Position numbers and translations under genes: made by a program. Of a DNA stretch of 64,000 nucleotides, positions 15,770 through 23,498 are shown one piece after another (position 1 is the first letter of the stretch; each line of letters starts with the position of its first letter). The stretch is from NCBI RefSeq assembly GCF_024734075.1, contig NZ_CP102850.1:2480001-2544000 (forward strand), written 5' to 3'. The DNA comes from Gordonia mangrovi (lineage in GTDB: Bacteria > Actinomycetota > Actinomycetes > Mycobacteriales > Mycobacteriaceae). The notes under the pieces are model-generated. The model did not search any database and was not told the DNA's origin. It was given only the letters and a program-made list of their open reading frames with translations.

Positions 15770-18700
15770 TCAGCTGCAGGCGTCGGCCAGTTCGTCGGAC
15801 CAGATCTCCTGATCGGCACCCAACTCGGTGCCCTGCGTCGCCGAGCACACCCGCTCGGCGGTGTCCTCCTCGTCGGTGCTCCACCACCGCAGCGCGCCGG
15901 TCTCCCCGCCGGCGCTGAGTCGGCCACGCGGGTCGAAGGCGACCTGCCAGCGCACAGTTCCCGGCGGTGTCAGCGACCGGCCGATCGCCTGCGGCTCCTG
16001 CGGGTCGTCGAGCGACCACAGGCGGACGGTCTGGTCGTCGGCTCCGGAGGCCAGCAGCCCGGTGGTGGGATCGAAGCTCACCGACCGCACGGTGCTGTCG
16101 TGGCCGCGCAGCTGTGCGACCTCGCTGAGCGCGTCATCGACGCGGAGCACCCGGATGGCCCGATCGTCGCCGGCCGCCGCGAGCAGGGTGCCGTCGGCGT
16201 TGATCGACAGCGTGTTGATCGGCCCGTCCTGCTCTGCGACGACCCGGCCGGCCGGATCGCCACCCGGCAGATCCCAGAGGTAGAGCCGCTGATCGGCGGA
16301 CGCCGCGAACAGTCGGGAGCCATCCGGGGTGAAGGTCACCGCATTGACCCAGCCGCGCGGACCGGTCAACGGCTCTCCGCGCGCAACCGGGCGAGCGCGG
16401 TCGGTCACATCCCAGATCTGCACGCTGGAGTCGTCGGACGCGGTCGCCAGGGCCGACGAATCGGGCGAGAAGGCGAGTTCATGGGTGTAGCGGGCACCCG
16501 GGTTGGCGACCAGCGCCGCGAAGCGTGGCTGTCGTGGATCACTGGTGTCGTAGAGCGCGACGTCGCCGGAGTCGAGCGCGGTCACCGCCAGCGTGCGGCC
16601 GTCCGGGGACAGTTCCACGTTCTCCACCCGGACGTCGCCACCGTCAGGCCGGATCGCGGATATCTGTGTGGGCCGCGTCCCGGTCACATCCCAGAGCAGG
16701 ACCTGCCCGTCCCACGAACCGGTCGCCATCAGCGTGCCCGCGGAGTCGAACGTCGGTGCCTGCACTCGTCGGGTGTGACCGGCGACGGTGGCCGGCGACA
16801 GCGTCCACACCCGCAGTTGGCCGTCCTGCCCGCCGGTGAGCACCTGGGTGCCGTCCACGAACGTGACCGTGGTCAGGCCGCCGCGGCTGCCGGTCATCGG
16901 TTGCCCCAACCGGATCGGATGGGTCGGGTCGACCAGACTCCACAATGCCGCCGTCCCATCCCAGGCCGCGGTTGCCAGGGCGGTGCCATCCGCGGAGAAG
17001 GCGACCGACCACAGCGCTGCCGAATGTGCGTTCACCGGGGCGCCGAGCGGCACCACACCGCCATCGCGCACCGACCACAATCGGAATGTCTGGTCGTCGC
17101 TGCCGGTCGCCAGCATCGTTCCGTCGGGGCTGAATGCCGCCGAGTGGATGGTGAGTGTCTGCCCGGTGAGCGGTACTCCGATCGGGCTCGCCTGCGCGGG
17201 GGCGACGGTGTCCCACACCCGCGCCGTGCGGTCGTCGGCGCCGCTGACCAACATGTTCCCGTCCGGGCGGAAGGCCACGGTGCGCACCGGCGCGGTATGA
17301 CCGGTCAGCACGCGGGTCTGGCCGGAGCCGATGTCGTGCAGCCGGACGGTGCGGTCGTCGCCGGCGGTGGCGATCCAGCGACCGTCCGAGCGGACCGAGA
17401 GGGCGTACACGGTGCCGCGGTGGCCGACGTCGATGTCGTCCATCGGCACCGGACGCGCCGGGTCGCCGACATCCCACCGCACGACGACGCCGGTGGCGCC
17501 GGTGGCGTACAGCACGGTGCCGTCGGGGGAGAAGCCGACGGCCGTCACCCACGATGCCGTCGACAGCGGCGCCCCGACCGGGACGAGACCGCGATCTGTG
17601 TCGTGGCGCCACAGCCGGACCGTGTTGTCGTAGCCGCCGGACGCGATCACCCCGGCCGGGGACTGGGCGGTGCCGTAGATCGCTCCCGCGTGCGCGTCGA
17701 AGGTAGCGGCCAGCGGTGAGGACTGCGATGCCAGCAGCAGCCCGCGGGCGGCCGGATCGCCCGGTCGCTCGGTGGTGGCCGCCAGCGCGAGCTGGGCGGA
17801 TTCGGTGGGGTTCACCGACTGGTCGCGCAAACCGGACGCGATCAGCGCCGCGTACTGCGCGTCGGCACGCTCCCGTTCGGCGCGTTGGCTCTGCCGCATC
17901 GACACCACGGCCAGCACCGACGTCACGATCACGCCGACGACCAGAAACACCGCCAGGGCCCGAAAGGCGTTGCGCTGCTGACGTCGAACCGTCTGCGCGG
18001 CGTCGATGAACTCGGCAGCCCGCGGCGACAACGCCGATGGTGACCGCGTCACCAGGTCGTCGGCGGCGGTCAACCGGTTGCCGCGGTAGAGCAGTGCGCG
18101 GTCGCGGTCGGCCGCGACCCAGTCGTCGGCGTCGCCCTGGATGCGCAGCCGGGTGACGGCGTCCTCGCGGTCCTCCTCGACCCACTCGGACAACCGTGGC
18201 CACGCGGAGATGACCGCGTCGTGCGACAGCGAGGTGCCGTGCGCGTCGTGGGTGATGATCCGCGCGTCGGCGAGCGCTTCGAGAACGGAGTCCACCGGTG
18301 CGCGATCGGCGAACGGCCGGTAGAGATCCTCGCGGTCGACCCGCCGACCGACTGCCGAGCCGTCCGGGACCGGCGTCACCAACTGCAGCAGAATAGTGCG
18401 TGCGGTCTCCTGTTGCCGGACATCGAAACTGTCCCAGAGGGTCTCGGCACTCGTCGCGATTGCACCGCGCACGCCGCCGGCCTTCTCGTAGGCGGGTACC
18501 CCGAGCACCTTGCCCTCCCGGTACTCCCACATGCTGCGCAGGGTGTGGGCCAGCAGGGGAAAGGTGCCGGTCCGCGCGGCCTCGGGCGCCGAGTCGCCGC
18601 GCACGCCGAGGTCGGCGAGGATGAGTTCCACCAGGCCGTCGCCGACGGTCAGGCCCTGTGCCCGTGCCGGTTCGACGATGGCCGCGGTGAGCTCGTCTGC

Positions 18701-19576
18701 GGTCGGCGGGCTCAGCAGCATCTGATTGTGCTGCAACGCCTTCGCGAGGATCGGATACCGGGCGGCCGCCGGGTAGAAGTCGGCGCGCAGCGCGGCGACG
18801 ACGCCGGCGCACTCGCCGGGACGCGCCTCGCCGGGTGTGGCGAGGCCGGCCAACTGCTCGAGGTAGGCGCCGGCGGCGGCATCGTCGAACGGTGCGACGA
18901 AGAGTTCTTCGAGCTGATCGACCGCCACCACATACGGTGTGGACTCCGACGCCCGATCCCGCAGCCACGATTCGAGGTCGTCGGTGCCGACGGCGGTCGG
19001 GGTCACCAGCAGAACGTCGACGTCGTCTCGGATACGTGCGGCGAAGCCGGCCTGCAGCAGCGACGACTTCCCCGCCCCGGACGCCCCGACCAGGACGAGA
19101 ATCTCACCGGCGGAACTGGTCTCGGCGAAACGCGCGCGCATGGTCGCTATCTGCGACTCCCGTCCGGCGAAGTACTCGCTGTCGCCGATGGTCAGCGCGG
19201 CGAGACCGGGATACGGGCACTTCTCCTCGACGGCGGGCCGCTGCCCAGGCGACCGCGCCCGTTCCCACAGGTGTCGCCATTCGGGTGCCGAATACAGTCC
19301 GGGCACAGAGGGTTCCGGGTGATGGCGACGTGCGGCGACGATGAGGACGCTCAGCACCGAACCAAGGCCGTCGAACTTCGCCGGGACACTGCGACCGAGC
19401 CGCCAGTCGGAGATCCGCTGGGCGGTGATGTCGCGGCCACGGGGGTCGCGGGCGCGCAACTCCCGCGTGGCGCGGGCACTGACCGCCTTCAGCGGCGGTG
19501 ACCCGGCGTCGGAGTACAGCACGTCGAGGCGGCGCGCCAACTCGGCACGCGGCTCGGTGTCCGTCGGCGCGTTCAC
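15770..19576 (-). CDS. STAND NTPase (nSTAND1 type) with HTH-like N-terminus, one membrane segment and 14 WD40 repeats
   Basis: This 1268-aa protein has four parts. Residues 10-80 resemble an XRE-like helix-turn-helix (ITAQRISDWRLGRSVP). Residues 120-500 are an nSTAND1 NTPase beginning CPYPGLAAL and FAGRESQI, with Walker A LVGASGAGKSS (about 162-172) and Walker B YVVAVDQLEELF (about 215-226). One membrane helix spans about 537-560. From about 620 to 1245 there are 14 WD repeats ending in motifs such as VRLW, ARVWD, VQIWD, enough for two seven-bladed propellers. Two cysteines lie near the C-terminus. The GTG start overlaps the stop of the upstream lipoprotein gene by 4 bases (GTGA), so the two are translationally coupled; a start at 19630 is less likely. 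STAND proteins act as ligand-triggered switches; the trigger and output here are unknown. Confidence 0.88.
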   Translation of the reverse strand: MNAPTDTEPRAELARRLDVLYSDAGSPPLKAVSARATRELRARDPRGRDITAQRISDWRLGRSVPAKFDGLGSVLSVLIVAARRHHPEPSVPGLYSAPEWRHLWERARSPGQRPAVEEKCPYPGLAALTIGDSEYFAGRESQIATMRARFAETSSAGEILVLVGASGAGKSSLLQAGFAARIRDDVDVLLVTPTAVGTDDLESWLRDRASESTPYVVAVDQLEELFVAPFDDAAAGAYLEQLAGLATPGEARPGECAGVVAALRADFYPAAARYPILAKALQHNQMLLSPPTADELTAAIVEPARAQGLTVGDGLVELILADLGVRGDSAPEAARTGTFPLLAHTLRSMWEYREGKVLGVPAYEKAGGVRGAIATSAETLWDSFDVRQQETARTILLQLVTPVPDGSAVGRRVDREDLYRPFADRAPVDSVLEALADARIITHDAHGTSLSHDAVISAWPRLSEWVEEDREDAVTRLRIQGDADDWVAADRDRALLYRGNRLTAADDLVTRSPSALSPRAAEFIDAAQTVRRQQRNAFRALAVFLVVGVIVTSVLAVVSMRQSQRAERERADAQYAALIASGLRDQSVNPTESAQLALAATTERPGDPAARGLLLASQSSPLAATFDAHAGAIYGTAQSPAGVIASGGYDNTVRLWRHDTDRGLVPVGAPLSTASWVTAVGFSPDGTVLYATGATGVVVRWDVGDPARPVPMDDIDVGHRGTVYALSVRSDGRWIATAGDDRTVRLHDIGSGQTRVLTGHTAPVRTVAFRPDGNMLVSGADDRTARVWDTVAPAQASPIGVPLTGQTLTIHSAAFSPDGTMLATGSDDQTFRLWSVRDGGVVPLGAPVNAHSAALWSVAFSADGTALATAAWDGTAALWSLVDPTHPIRLGQPMTGSRGGLTTVTFVDGTQVLTGGQDGQLRVWTLSPATVAGHTRRVQAPTFDSAGTLMATGSWDGQVLLWDVTGTRPTQISAIRPDGGDVRVENVELSPDGRTLAVTALDSGDVALYDTSDPRQPRFAALVANPGARYTHELAFSPDSSALATASDDSSVQIWDVTDRARPVARGEPLTGPRGWVNAVTFTPDGSRLFAASADQRLYLWDLPGGDPAGRVVAEQDGPINTLSINADGTLLAAAGDDRAIRVLRVDDALSEVAQLRGHDSTVRSVSFDPTTGLLASGADDQTVRLWSLDDPQEPQAIGRSLTPPGTVRWQVAFDPRGRLSAGGETGALRWWSTDEEDTAERVCSATQGTELGADQEIWSDELADACS

Positions 19577-20346
19577 CGGCTCAGCTGATCCGCCATCCCC
19601 GGCCGCATCAGCGGCGAGATCGCATCCCACGGCACGGTGATCGGCAGCCAGTCGCCGAGGGCATGGTTCACCGGGACATAGGTGTGGAACCCCTCGGCCA
19701 GCGGAACCCAGTTCAGGAAGTTGCCGATGTCGGCGAAGACGGGATCGGCGCGCGGGTCGATCCGCGCCACGGCCGCGGCCAGTTGTGTCGCGGCGGCGTC
19801 GGGATCGACGAATACGTCGTCGAGCAGGATCGGCTGGGCGGTGTGGGCGTCGATGGTGATGGTGGCGACCCGGTTGTTCGGGTGGGCGGCGCCCTGCGCG
19901 TAGGTCGTGAAGATCGCAGTGCCGGCGACGACACCATCGGTGACGGTGGTGACCCGACTGCGTTCGCCCCCCGCCAGCTCACCGTCGGAGACGGTGACGT
20001 CGGTCAGATCGGTCACCACATCATCGAGAGCAGTCCGCATGCCCGAGTTGAACCGTTCCCGCACCGTCTGGTCCCCACCCAGCACCTGCGGCAGCAACAC
20101 GTCGAAGGAGGTCGTCTCCTGTTGTCCTTTGGTACGCACCAGGGTGGGACGGTATCCGTTGGTCGCCGGGTCGGCGGACATCGCGGTGGACGGCGCGGCG
20201 GTGGCCGACTCCGTGAGCGTCAGCACCGTGGTCTCCACGGTGCGCGACACCGGCACGGCGGTGCCGTCGTCGATGGTGCAGGCGGCCGCGACAGCCACGA
20301 CACCCGCAGCTGTCGCCAGCACCGTAGCCGCACGCCGGAAGGACAC
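19573..20346 (-). CDS. Lipoprotein with a DUF3298-like domain
   Basis: This 257-aa protein has a lipoprotein signal (FRRAATVLATAAGVVAVAAAC, lipid Cys near residue 23), so it should sit on the outer face of the membrane. After a Thr/Ala-rich linker, residues 65-250 resemble the DUF3298/RsiV C-terminal fold: SFDVLLPQVLGG, HPNNRVATITIDAHTAQPILLDDVF and NWVPLAEGFHTYV. RsiV domains can bind extracellular ligands. The GTG start lies 6 bases after TACAGT (353-358 of 20300s), suggesting a leaderless mRNA. Its stop overlaps the start of the STAND-WD40 gene, so it could be that protein's external partner; this is inference. Confidence 0.82.
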   Translation of the reverse strand: MSFRRAATVLATAAGVVAVAAACTIDDGTAVPVSRTVETTVLTLTESATAAPSTAMSADPATNGYRPTLVRTKGQQETTSFDVLLPQVLGGDQTVRERFNSGMRTALDDVVTDLTDVTVSDGELAGGERSRVTTVTDGVVAGTAIFTTYAQGAAHPNNRVATITIDAHTAQPILLDDVFVDPDAAATQLAAAVARIDPRADPVFADIGNFLNWVPLAEGFHTYVPVNHALGDWLPITVPWDAISPLMRPGMADQLSR

Positions 20347-20403
20347 ATCAGAACTGTAACCGCGGTGACCGGCGTCTGAGCTTGGATCCGGTCGATGTGG
20401 AAG

Positions 20404-20902
20404 TCAGCTACGGAGGCGAAGTAGGAATCCGGTGTCGTCGGCATCGAACGCGGCGGAGTTGATCGAGGCGTGCTCTTCGAGGATCGCGGTGGCCCTCGAC
20501 ACCACCGAGGCAGGTGATTTCCGCCCGGTGGGCCACCGGGTCGGCGACCCGGACACCGAGATGCGATAGCTGTTTCCAGCGGCGAAAGGTGCGCGGCGAC
20601 GGCGGGATACGGCAGGCATCGTGCGCGGTTTTGCGGGTGGTCTCGTACCCGATCGTGGCGAGATGGTTGACCGCGGTGCGCTCTCCCCCCAGACCGGTAT
20701 TGGCCTGGCGAGGCCACGAGCGGTACCTCAGGGCAACCGACACCTGTCGGGCCCCGGCCGCGACGCTGGGGGTCGCGGCCGGTTCCTCATCGCGGCGGGT
20801 GTCGGTGATGTGTTGCTGCCGCAACGAGCGGTGTGCCATAGTGCAGTGACACTTCACGGTCACGCATTGGCGATGTGGGGTGCTGGTCAGGGGATCTCTC
20901 AC
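20404..20902 (-). pseudogene. Possible decayed gene, unrecognised
   Basis: On the minus strand, one frame from 20902 reads protein-like (for example NHLATIGYETTRKTAHDACR, then FRRWKQLSHLGVRVADPVA) to about 20520. A different frame then continues in a protein-like manner (SRATAILEEHAS, FDADDTGFLLRLRS) to a stop at 20404. A single-base shift near 20520-20540 would join them. The RRWKQL-type helix hints at a DNA-binding or replication protein, but I cannot name a family. It separates the STAND operon from the porin cassette. A chance pair of open frames in GC-rich DNA is possible. Confidence 0.35.
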
Positions 20903-21007
20903 ACAGGTTCTTCAACTCTCCGTGCCGGGCGGGTCATCGGGGGAGGCTGGAGGCGGTGGTGGCATGTTGTCCCCGGGCCGTTCCTGGCAGTCGTAGAGGG
21001 GGGCTAC

Positions 21008-21685
21008 ATGTTTCGGCGGGGTGTGCGTTCGGGGCGAGTTGGTGGTGCGGCGGTGGTCGCCGTGCTGACGGCACTGGTGGTCGGTGTCGGTGTCGGTGGT
21101 GCGGGTGCGGCGCCGACGCCGCTGACGCCAAGGTATGACCGGTTGGTCACCGATGACGGGTGGTCTGTGGAGTTGCGTGCGTCGGAGTTGGTGGTCAACC
21201 CGATGAGCAATATCGCCAACAGTTTCGCCTCGCGGGAGGGGTGGGTGTCGGCGCGGGTGGGGGCGTTGATCACCCCGGCTGGTGGTCGTACGCCGTCACA
21301 GGCGGTGAGTTCGGGTGTGCTCGAACAGTTCCTGGTCGTCGGCTGCCAGATCGATGTGTCGGATGGGGCGACGTTCGGGTTCGGGTCGTCGTTGGGGCCG
21401 AACGCCAATGTCACTATCTCCGGGCAGCCGGGTGTGTCGGTCGGTGGGTCGGCGTCGGTGTCGCCGTCGATCTCGGCGAAACTGAAACCAGGCACCATCA
21501 ATGAGATTTCACTCGGCAAGAAGACGTTGCAGACCAACCGGGCATCAATTCGCGCGAAACGTGTGCATGTGCGGGTCGATGGGTGTGCGGGCCCGGTCAC
21601 GGTGCGAATCATCGTGCGTTTGTCGGTGTCGACGCCGACTGCTGATGACACCCTCAACCTGTATTCGGCTCGGATGTGGCTGTGA
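21008..21685 (+). CDS. MspA-family outer-membrane porin
   Basis: This 225-aa protein has a signal peptide (residues 1-37, hydrophobic core, GAGAAP) and the MspA layout: YDRLVTDDGWSVELRASEL, then SFASREGWVSARVGA, VLEQFLVVGCQIDVSDG, a glycine/serine-rich barrel section (SISAKLKPGTINEI), and a final beta segment VRIIVRLSVSTPTADDTLNLY. MspA proteins form octameric channels in the mycolic-acid outer membrane. AGAGGGGG precedes the ATG. Its stop and the next gene's start share a base (TGATG), indicating coupled translation with a secreted protein and a membrane protein. Confidence 0.88.
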   Translation: MFRRGVRSGRVGGAAVVAVLTALVVGVGVGGAGAAPTPLTPRYDRLVTDDGWSVELRASELVVNPMSNIANSFASREGWVSARVGALITPAGGRTPSQAVSSGVLEQFLVVGCQIDVSDGATFGFGSSLGPNANVTISGQPGVSVGGSASVSPSISAKLKPGTINEISLGKKTLQTNRASIRAKRVHVRVDGCAGPVTVRIIVRLSVSTPTADDTLNLYSARMWL

Positions 21686-22746
21686 TGACACCCATTCAGT
21701 CCTCCCTTCGCGATCCGGCCGCCATGAAGATGCCGTCGGCGTTCCGGGCGTCGCCACCGATCGTGGCCGTGCTGCTGGCGGTCGGTTTCGCCACGGTTTC
21801 GGCGCTGGTGGTGATCGGCACGCCGTCAGCGGGTGCGGAAACCCCCGCCGAGCGGTGTGCGCGCGAGACCGCCACCTACAACAGTGCCTGGGCCCAATCG
21901 TGGGCGGCCTCCAACGGCAAACCCGCCGACCAAGCGCCACCGCCACCGGTGCCCTACGTCTGCCACGATCCCGGACCGCCCACGTCCTCGACCACCGCAC
22001 CACCGTCTGTCGCCGCACCCACTATCCCCGAGGAGACCACCCCCGACGCCAGTGGGCCGAACATGGGGGCTCACGCACCCACCGACATCCCCGATGCTGG
22101 CCAGACACCGATCGTGCCCATACCCGAGCGCGAACACAATGTCCCCGAGACACCACGTAGTGAACCCGCCCAGCCAGATTCGACCGGCCGGCAGCGCGGT
22201 CGCCGATTGCCGATGACGTCTCGAAACACAGCGGACCCCGATGCTGGTGCGCCCGCGAGCGGTGAACGCAGTCAGGGCTCGGACCCAGGTGCTGAGGTTG
22301 CACGCGACCCTCTCGGCATGTCGGCTGACATGCCGCCTTCGGGCTCGGGCAACGCAATTGCCGAGCGTCTAGATGAATTTCGCCATAACGCATCGTTCAA
22401 TGAATGCGAACCCTACGAGGGAGGGTGGTTCGTCAGCAGCCGTATCTGCGCGTCCGTGGACGGTGAGGGACTGTACGTTCGTACGGTATCCATCTATGGG
22501 GAAAGGTCGGGAGATAGCCAAGGACGCGGGATGGAGAAGACACGGATTCGCTACCACCTTCAAGCGCCAAACGGAGAGAACGGCCGCGAGTACGAAGCAG
22601 ACCTGACTCATGCTGGCTTCCATGAGGAGATCGAGGTCAACAACTATGTCCTACCAGGGACATATAAGGTGTGGTACCAAACGCAGGATGTGAACGGCAA
22701 TTGGTCTGGCTGGGACTCTATTGATTTCGAGGTGAAGGCCACATGA
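21685..22746 (+). CDS. Secreted/anchored protein with Pro/Thr-rich linker and C-terminal beta domain, unknown function
   Basis: The 353-aa product has a short basic lead, a hydrophobic segment (about residues 24-45) and a cleavage-like SAGAE, so it is exported. Next come a two-cysteine segment, about 140 residues rich in Pro, Thr and Ser, and a globular C-terminus from about residue 230 with two more cysteines and a beta pattern (LYVRTVSIYGE, EYEADLTHAGFHE, PGTYKVWYQTQDVNGNWSGW) reminiscent of immunoglobulin/fibronectin-like folds. From about 22370 onward base and codon use look AT-richer than in neighbouring core genes. It starts on the last base of the porin stop codon and overlaps the next gene by 4 bases (ATGA). 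Confidence 0.75.
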   Translation: MTPIQSSLRDPAAMKMPSAFRASPPIVAVLLAVGFATVSALVVIGTPSAGAETPAERCARETATYNSAWAQSWAASNGKPADQAPPPPVPYVCHDPGPPTSSTTAPPSVAAPTIPEETTPDASGPNMGAHAPTDIPDAGQTPIVPIPEREHNVPETPRSEPAQPDSTGRQRGRRLPMTSRNTADPDAGAPASGERSQGSDPGAEVARDPLGMSADMPPSGSGNAIAERLDEFRHNASFNECEPYEGGWFVSSRICASVDGEGLYVRTVSIYGERSGDSQGRGMEKTRIRYHLQAPNGENGREYEADLTHAGFHEEIEVNNYVLPGTYKVWYQTQDVNGNWSGWDSIDFEVKAT

Positions 22747-23285
22747 GAGAAGAACAGTCAACATTGATACACGCACACACGCCTACTGACGGACGATCCA
22801 GGCTTGCCGCAGATCTCCTGGGACGGGCTGCTGCGGGCTTGTTCGTCGGTGTCTTCGTGGTTGCGGTCATGTACTTCACACGTTTGCCCAATGTGCAGCT
22901 TCGCGTGTACGGCGATCCCGGAGAAGGGTTTGACTACACTCTGAATCTCGGCGCTGAGGTCGTGTTGGTGCCTGTGGCATTCGCCATCCTGCATTCGGTG
23001 GCATACGCTTTCGGGGCTATTCTGTCGCATCAGGGATTTCGATTTCCATCGTGGTTCACTGTCCTGGGTCCATTGGCTTCGTCGATTGTGGTCTGCGTTT
23101 ACCTCCTCTTCGTGCCTCAGTATTACGAGGCGGTTCCGGTCGGCTATCCCGTCCATTACCCAGATCTTCCTGGTGGATACATCGCGGTGGCGTCGGTGGG
23201 AATCGGACTAGCTGTCGGGCTTCTGAGATGGAGGATGCGCGAGCGCGGAGACGTCGGCGGCCGGCAGCGCTTGCCGGAGCGGTAG
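22743..23285 (+). CDS. Small integral membrane protein, unknown family
   Basis: The 180-aa protein has a polar N-terminus and four likely membrane segments: AAAGLFVGVFVVAVMYF, LGAEVVLVPVAFAILHSVAY, LGPLASSIVVCVYLLFV and GYIAVASVGIGLAVGLL, with a basic C-terminal tail. Between segments 1 and 2 a loop QLRVYGDPGEGFDYTLN is probably outside. Codon use is less GC-biased than in the nuo genes beside it. It is the third gene of the porin cassette, its ATG overlapping the preceding stop. I recognise no family. Confidence 0.7.
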   Translation: MREEQSTLIHAHTPTDGRSRLAADLLGRAAAGLFVGVFVVAVMYFTRLPNVQLRVYGDPGEGFDYTLNLGAEVVLVPVAFAILHSVAYAFGAILSHQGFRFPSWFTVLGPLASSIVVCVYLLFVPQYYEAVPVGYPVHYPDLPGGYIAVASVGIGLAVGLLRWRMRERGDVGGRQRLPER

Positions 23286-23498
23286 GCATCGCCGGGGGCC
23301 TATGCTGTACGAATGCGAGAACTGCTCGGAGGCAAGCCATTTGCAGCAGGCAGAGCCCAATCAGCAGTCGAGCTCCAGCCCGATACCACCACTGCACAGG
23401 CAGGTGGACGCCTGAAGCCGATAAGGCGGCCAAACGTACCGCATGGCGAGAGGGTCACTCGCCAGACGTCCATGCCGGTCGCTCACGACATGAGCAGA
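23286..23498. other. Intergenic region between the porin cassette and nuoN
   Basis: These 213 bases lie between two convergent genes (membrane protein stop at 23285, nuoN stop at 23499). An open frame starting ATG at 23313 runs on into antisense nuoN and does not look protein-like beyond its first few codons. I see no strong terminator hairpin or other signal. Confidence 0.5.

Noticed and set aside
15761..17719. 652-codon plus-strand frame antisense to the STAND-WD40 gene
   Set aside because: It is a mirror of the coding strand's codon bias, rich in Arg, Gly and His without domain features.
16644..18968. 774-codon minus-strand frame inside the STAND-WD40 gene
   Set aside because: It is an Arg/His-rich shifted frame of the real gene with no recognisable motifs.
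19573..23285. Complete prophage or integrative element
   Set aside because: No integrase, capsid, tail, terminase or conjugation genes and no flanking direct repeats are visible; only composition and a possible gene remnant hint at transfer.
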